NCBI RefSeq assembly: GCF_037975245.1
Contig: NC_092569.1
Location: 33,317,668 to 33,381,667 of the forward strand
Direction of reading: 5' to 3'
DNA length: 64,000 nt
DNA from: Apostichopus japonicus
Taxonomy: Eukaryota > Echinodermata > Holothuroidea > Aspidochirotida > Stichopodidae
Shown: positions 58,401-64,000 of the stretch, in pieces
Layout: every line of letters begins with the position of its first letter
Numbering within the stretch: the first letter of the stretch is position 1
Made by a program: the position numbers and the translations under genes
The notes under the pieces: model-generated
What the model saw: the letters and a program-made list of their open reading frames with translations, nothing else
Told to the model about the DNA's origin: nothing
Database searches by the model: none

Positions 58401-61400
58401 AAGAAACAACATGCGAAGTTATTACTTCACGATGCCAATTTATTCTGTCAATTCATAAAAGTATTCATATTTTCCGAATACAAAGTTGACCTCTCCGTCA
58501 AAATGGCAGCCCAACTAGTACGAAAAAAAAAATAAAGTTCACCTAAGATTTCTTATAAGAACAAAATTTATCTCTCCGTCAAAACTACTGCCAAACTATT
58601 GTAATAAAATAGATCAGGTTCAGCTTTTTATTTTTTAAAAGAACAAATATGCATACGGAAATGATAAATGAACTTGTGAATAAGTTTAATATCTAAATTG
58701 CTATATTGTTTAAACTTTATACTGATATGATCCATCTGTAGGGTTTTATATTCGAAAGAAGCATCGCATCGCATAAAGTATTGATGGGTATTTCGTGTAC
58801 ATTAAAATGGCAGCTTTACGAAATTTAGCTGAATATTTTTTTTTCAAGCCGAGCTAAGAAAACATCAGTATTGTAACAGTTTACGTGTGAAATATTTAAC
58901 AATCAATTTTAAACTACAAAATCAGTTATAAATCAATTGACCATTTGAAAACATTCCAAGCACTTTCAAATTCTCGTTAAAAAAAAAAGTGTTAATATGT
59001 TAGGTATTACAATATAAACCTGACAACTTGGAAGTTTGCTCGCTGGGCAGGTATCTGTAAAACATAACACAATAAATGCTTTAATTTAACACACTCTTCA
59101 ATACAGCCCCGTAGGCCTACGAACGAATAAATATTGATCAGTTTATCATGCAAATACACAAGAGGAAACAAATGTATCTTAAAATGATCAACCATTATTT
59201 GCCAAACATCCCCAAAACACCTTATATTTAATACAGGTAATTAGGCAACCGATATTTGTAAGCCAAGTAACCCCGTTTTGTACTAGCTAAATTCTGAAAC
59301 ATCGTCTCTAATAGTTTTATGTTCAAAATGTCTATCTTAATAATTCTGTATTTTGTCTTGAAACTGTTTTTTTTTTTCATGACCAAGCAATGTCAATCTT
59401 AATATTCCTTCTTAAAATGTATCACCCTCTTAATTTCAATCGTTCCTCTTACGAGTTTTTTTTCGGGTAAAGGTAACACTGATTGTTCTTCAATGTCTTA
59501 TTTCCTTCTGGCGGTCATTGTATTGTATTACACACGCACCTGTTAATAATATGTTCGATTCGGTCATGTGCGTCTATCATATGGATGATGTTGACGCTAT
59601 CAATGTAATAATCATCAACTAAATATAGTTATTCTAATAGCCAACATGTTTGTAACAAACTAAAAATAAAGTACGGAAATTATAACCTCAATGTTATGAA
59701 AAGTGATAAGAAATTGAGAATAAAGTATAATACAAAAAAGTCAATGTGAAACGTTGTTAGTTTTGAAATTTTGTCTATAACATCAGGAAGATCATCGACT
59801 AACTTACAATAATAATAAAAAAAAATCATTCCAAGATTTTCTTTTTTAAATTGTACCAAACCAATGTCATAAAAAAAATGAGAATAGTAAACAGACTTGT
59901 TTATTAACATTACTCAATCATCCCAGACAAAACAAAAAATAAATGCGTATGCCTTCTCGCTGTGCGTTTCCGTTGTAAATTTCCTGATTCTATTTTTTAA
60001 AAGAACAAAACTGTATAAAGGTTATAATTTATGATTCAGAGCTTTGTTTTGCCACGTTGTCGACAAGACAGGCTTATATCCATCATTTCCTCGTTTAATC
60101 CTTGCAAAGTCTATAATTTAAGAATATTGAAAATGTTACCATACAACACGTGATCACGTAGACAAGAACGGCTATTTTTCAAAATCCTGTTGTTTTGAGG
60201 GAATCTAGATGATGTTGATTGTAAAGAATTTTCAAATGGATATAACTTTACAGAAACTCTATTAATTGTTTTACGAGAAGTCATATATGAAATGTGATGT
60301 GTCTGTTACCTATCATTTATTTCAAATTTAACATATATCGTTTATTTACACACTTAGATTTAATCATAACTACTTTGACAAAAATATCTTTTTGAAGAAG
60401 AATTTGTGCACGACTGATGTATCATTAGCTTCTTTCTCCCGACATACTTAATTAACGAATTTTCGGATAATGTCAGCACATGTATAAACCATGTAAGAGT
60501 TGTCCTGAACCAACGCACATATAAAATAATTACTAATTCAAATATGTTATATTCAATAGGATAAATGTGATGTTTAACTTTTATTCAATATATCTGAATC
60601 ATTTCCTCCTTCAACGTAGTATCTTATTTTCTTTCATGAAAGCTTTGCGTACAGGCGTCAAATGACAATTCCTTTTAAATCGAGAGAAAAAAATATGTGT
60701 CGTTATGATATTATGTGTTATCCTTGATTTAGGATACTTCAGAGAATTACGCCAAGCAAAGGTCAAAACAAAATATTCATGCACGTTTTTTTTATACACA
60801 AGGATGCGTTTTCATGGGAGCTGGGTTCATGTGGATGTTCTGGGGCGTTCAAGAATTGTTTTCTGTCTTAATGTAGATACAGTAAACGTAAAGTTGCGGA
60901 AAGAGTATCCGCTTTTGCTGATGTTCACACAGGGTAATCAAAACAGTTTTCGTTATGGATACGCTAACTTGTATTTTGCTATACATGAGGTTATTTTGAT
61001 TGGGCGTGATTCGTCAATTTTAGCATTTCTCGTAAAAAGTTCGCAATCATTCCATCACATGTCTTGTAAATATTTTCATCCTTTTTGTTTGTTTAGGTAA
61101 TTAACTTTAGATAAGTTGAAAAACAATAATCAGGAAGTTCCCATTAAGTGTTAGGCTTTGCCCAAATATTTTCTAAGGCGATCTTAAACTTGTTTTTTTC
61201 TTATTTACAAAAATATAAATTGTGACTTTAACCATGTTTTTGTAGCTAACAAATAACTTTGCATAATGTAAACACATCAAAAGCTTTAATTATTGCATAC
61301 GTTCTGAGTGCAATATTTCCAAATAGATCGACATATTTTCTATGATAAAGCAAAAAGTTGTAACAACAAATGTCGTAAAACGTAAACGTGTTTTGTGATG

Positions 61401-64000
61401 TTGAAAAAAAAAGATCTATTGTGTTGTTGTACTTGTCTAAGTCAATCAAGTGGCTTGCACGTATCGCAACAAACAATATTCTTCTTCAAAACCGATGAAT
61501 TTTTAATTTTTATACGTTTTTGTTGCTCTTTTTTTGGACATTTTTTCAAAACTTGGCTAATTTCAAATTTTTGAGGCTAAATTGCACGTTGTCCCAGTGT
61601 ATAAGTACCTCATTAGTATAATATATCCAGTTTCCCGCTATAGATAATTGTACTTAGCTTACTGTACGAACACCACTAGGAGATCAAAGTTTTCGGATCA
61701 TGAATTTTCTTCATTTCTTTTCAAAAAGAACAGAATAAATTGTCTCATTGTGAAAAAAAAATAATGAGAATAAGACGTATTCGAAGACATGCAAACATAC
61801 ATATAATCATATTTTCAAACATTAAAGTTATTCAATAAAAACTACTTTTAATCTTAGCTATAATAATAATTATCAGCAGTAAAATCAATGTTAAATAAAT
61901 ATTAAGATTTTGAAACATTATATTACGGCTTAAATTTTTGGCCATTCTTATCACCTTTTTCTATTAAAATTTACAAGTTGGAAATTGTTCATTTATTTGA
62001 ATAAAAAGAGAAATCAAATTTATTTTAATGAGCTATAAGATTTTGTTCTATATATTTAAACTTAAAATGATAGAATCTGTTAAAGTAAAGGTGTTATAGA
62101 TATGCATATGTCCCGTATTTTGTGATACATTGACCTTCGTACAACATTCTTAACTCGATATTGTTTCTATAGAATGTACTTTACTTAATCTTACATCCCC
62201 TTTAATTTTGTGTTACTTCAGATATCGTCAAGCACAAGAGTCAACGATTCAAGTAAGTTTTTGTTCTGTAAGGGTAATGATTAATATAAACTTACGAGAA
62301 ATAAACAATTAGCAGACATTGGTTATATAACAAATAGTTAGGAAAATGTTTAATTTAGAAAGAATCTAGATGTATTCATATGTGGTACTTTCATCTATTT
62401 TAATTTATAAGATAAATAATGACTTACAATTCCCAACAATTTCCTTGTATTGTGTACTGAAGTAGTTTTAGCGCTGATTGGGGTAAATTGTAGATTCTCA
62501 TCGATAATAAAACTGAAAGAAATACAAGTCATTAGTCAATATATATTTACAGGATAAAGGAAGTTCCGATTATATTTATTCATACTTGTCAGTAATTTGT
62601 GCAAAGTAGGTTGGCCTGATGTTTCAATCCTAGCAGGATCTATTTCAGAGGCTAAATGGCAAATAACAGTAACAGTAGGGACAAAACACGCACTTTGTTT
62701 AGACTTTGTATACTGTAGGCTCGTTCGATAATTTGACACTTTCAAATTTCAGGTCGGTGCTGATGAACGTTAGATTGTTGTAAGGTGGAAATCGGTCCAA
62801 ATCATACCCCAATGATGAAGAAAGCTATTACTAATCATGCTTGCTTCTGTGACCATGTTGCCACAGAGTCACAGTAGTTTTTTGCGTTAGATTTTCATTT
62901 CAAATAAAATAAACTTGCTTAAATTAGCCCCCATGAATATTAACCGAAAATGATTGGATACATTTTCTTATGGTTCATAGAAGTTACCACGTCATGTTTA
63001 CTGTGTAGTTTAGAAAAAACTAATGCAATGTAGCCATATATCACATTTCTCTTGAAATAATTCTTTACATATGGCACTGTATCTGCAACAGTTTTACGAT
63101 TTGTTCTCATCTTCTTCCCCACATTATCTTGGTGCTAGACTTGCAGTATTTTCTATTCCAAACTCCGGAGTATCCAAGGGATTGTCATGAAGTACTTAAC
63201 CAATGTTCTTCTACCAACGCCAAATCCGGTGTATACCTGGTTAAACCTGACCAGTATCCGGAACCATTTCAGACATATTGTGATCATAACACTACATCTG
63301 GAGGTTGGACAGTAAGTAATATATTTTAAGACGTAAACACTTACAATCACAGACGTTAATCTCCAAGACACACTTTGAAGGACACATTAGAATTTTCAGT
63401 TCATTTTTGTTTTACAGTGTGTTGGATTTTGTACCTTGTACGATGTATGAATATTTGAAGGCTAATATTGGAAACAAAAGTACCCAGAATAATTACATTG
63501 AATTTTAATACAATTGTAAAATTTATATTTTCTCTGCACACCTAGGTAGTGATCTAGATATGTATTAGGATAAGATATAACGCAACATTACAAATGTGTT
63601 CTGCAAAGAGAGCCGCAAATTTTGGCTATAAGGTTTAGATCATAAGATATTGAAATTATCTGTAGTTGTCTACCTATCTTTTGAATTCTTCAGGTCATAC
63701 AACGACGTGTTGATGGCTCCATCGGTTTTAATCGAACCTGGGACGAATATAAAAGCGGAATTGGTTTCTTAGGCAGTGAATTTCTGATTGGTAATGAAAA
63801 GTTAGCTCACTTGATAAACCAAAAGAGATACCAGCTGCGCATCGAGCTAGAGAATTATGCAGGCCAGTCATATTCCTTGACATACGACAACTTTCGCATT
63901 GCCGATGAATGGGGGAATTATTCTATAACAAGTCTTGGTGTTGTCGAAGGAATAACAGGTTAGACTTTTTTTAAATTATGTTCTCCATATCTTTGTACTC
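55342..64000 (+). CDS. FREP unit D, 5' part of a fibrinogen-related gene
   Basis: Exons 55342-55413 (signal peptide), 62222-62252 (linker), 63139-63311 (FBG start) and 63694-63958 (FBG middle) are all open with matching phases and splice sites. The gene continues past the right edge, where the TIL, EGF and FBG end exons are expected by analogy with A-C. As far as seen it has no lesion, so it is the best candidate for a working copy. Intron 3 (63312-63693) shows nothing else. Confidence 0.8.
55414..62221 (+). other. Unit D intron 1 (6.8 kb)
   Basis: Non-coding. It contains two copies of the roughly 2 kb intron repeat (about 56095-58215 and 58216-60290), with extra internal partial duplications (for example near 57050-57330 and 58560-58790). 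No conserved open frame was seen. Confidence 0.6.
56095..60290. repeat. Two-copy tandem duplication of about 2.1 kb in unit D intron 1
   Basis: Landmarks: CTAAGCGGTCTTGTAACGAG at about 56107 and a variant at about 58228, and the CTTCTCGCTGTGCG(C/T)TTCCGTT block at about 57911 and 59952. Homologous to 13060-16970. Confidence 0.7.
62222..62252 (+). CDS. Unit D exon 2, short linker exon
   Basis: A 31 nt exon encoding ISSSTRVNDS, between ACTTCAG and GTAAGT. Confidence 0.75.
62253..63138 (+). other. Unit D intron 2
   Basis: Non-coding, homologous to 19073-19954 and 34801-35668. It contains a slightly altered copy of the hammerhead-like motif at about 62615-62652. Confidence 0.5.
63139..63311 (+). 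CDS. Unit D exon 3, FBG domain start
   Basis: A 173 nt open exon with SGVYLVKPD, PFQTYCDHN and TSGGWT, then GTAAGT. Confidence 0.9.
63694..63958 (+). CDS. Unit D exon 4, FBG middle
   Basis: A 265 nt open exon: VIQRRVDGSIGFNRTWDEYK through DEWGNYSITSLG to a CAG|GTTAGA donor. Phase 0 in, phase 1 out. Confidence 0.9.

Noticed and set aside
60705-61100. 131-codon open frame in unit D intron 1
   Set aside because: The homologous stretches in units B (17480-17850) and C (33040-33400) are broken, and no motif is recognisable.

Overview
This is a 64 kb piece of an AT-rich, intron-rich animal genome. Short exons have clean GT/AG boundaries, introns are long, and the transposable elements are typical of animals: a non-LTR retrotransposon, a Ty3/gypsy element, a tRNA-type SINE and a foldback-like DNA element. 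The gene family (secreted fibrinogen-related lectins joined to TIL and EGF-like modules) and a gypsy element resembling the Mag/SURL group fit a marine invertebrate. An echinoderm or other non-vertebrate deuterostome is my best guess, but the sequence does not prove it.

The backbone is a head-to-tail array of four paralogous fibrinogen-related protein (FREP) genes, all on the + strand. Unit A lacks its 5' part (1-3829). Unit B (12301-24324) and unit C (29473-39919) are complete. Unit D (55342 to beyond the right edge) shows only its first four exons. The shared gene model is: exon 1, signal peptide (72 nt, phase 0 end); exon 2, 31 nt linker; exon 3, first third of a fibrinogen (FBG) domain; exon 4, middle of the FBG domain; exon 5, TIL-like cysteine-rich module; exon 6, TILa/EGF-like module plus a second FBG start; exon 7, second FBG middle; exon 8, FBG end with stop. 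The FBG end carries a roughly 80-residue Cys/Tyr-rich insertion. Exons 5-7 form a phase 1-1 cassette, so a canonical single-FBG gene appears to have been interrupted by TIL + EGF + a second FBG start and middle.

A and B carry frame-breaking lesions in FBG exons and look like pseudogenes. In C both lesions lie inside the cassette, so two cassette-skipping transcripts would be fully open. D is intact as far as it can be seen.

The spacers are also paralogous. The A-B spacer (3830-12300) holds a SINE and a 2.3 kb non-LTR retrotransposon (about 8274-10567). The B-C spacer (24325-29472) has what looks like the matching empty site near 27755. The C-D spacer (39920-55341) has the same retrotransposon at the same place, split by a degenerate Ty3/gypsy element (about 45479-52154). 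That element's integrase is in turn split by a 3022 bp foldback-like DNA element (48206-51227) with a 2 bp AT target duplication. This gives a three-level nest and a relative insertion order. Intron 1 of each gene is long and carries a roughly 2 kb tandem duplication whose copy number differs between units. No rRNA, tRNA or CRISPR feature was seen.
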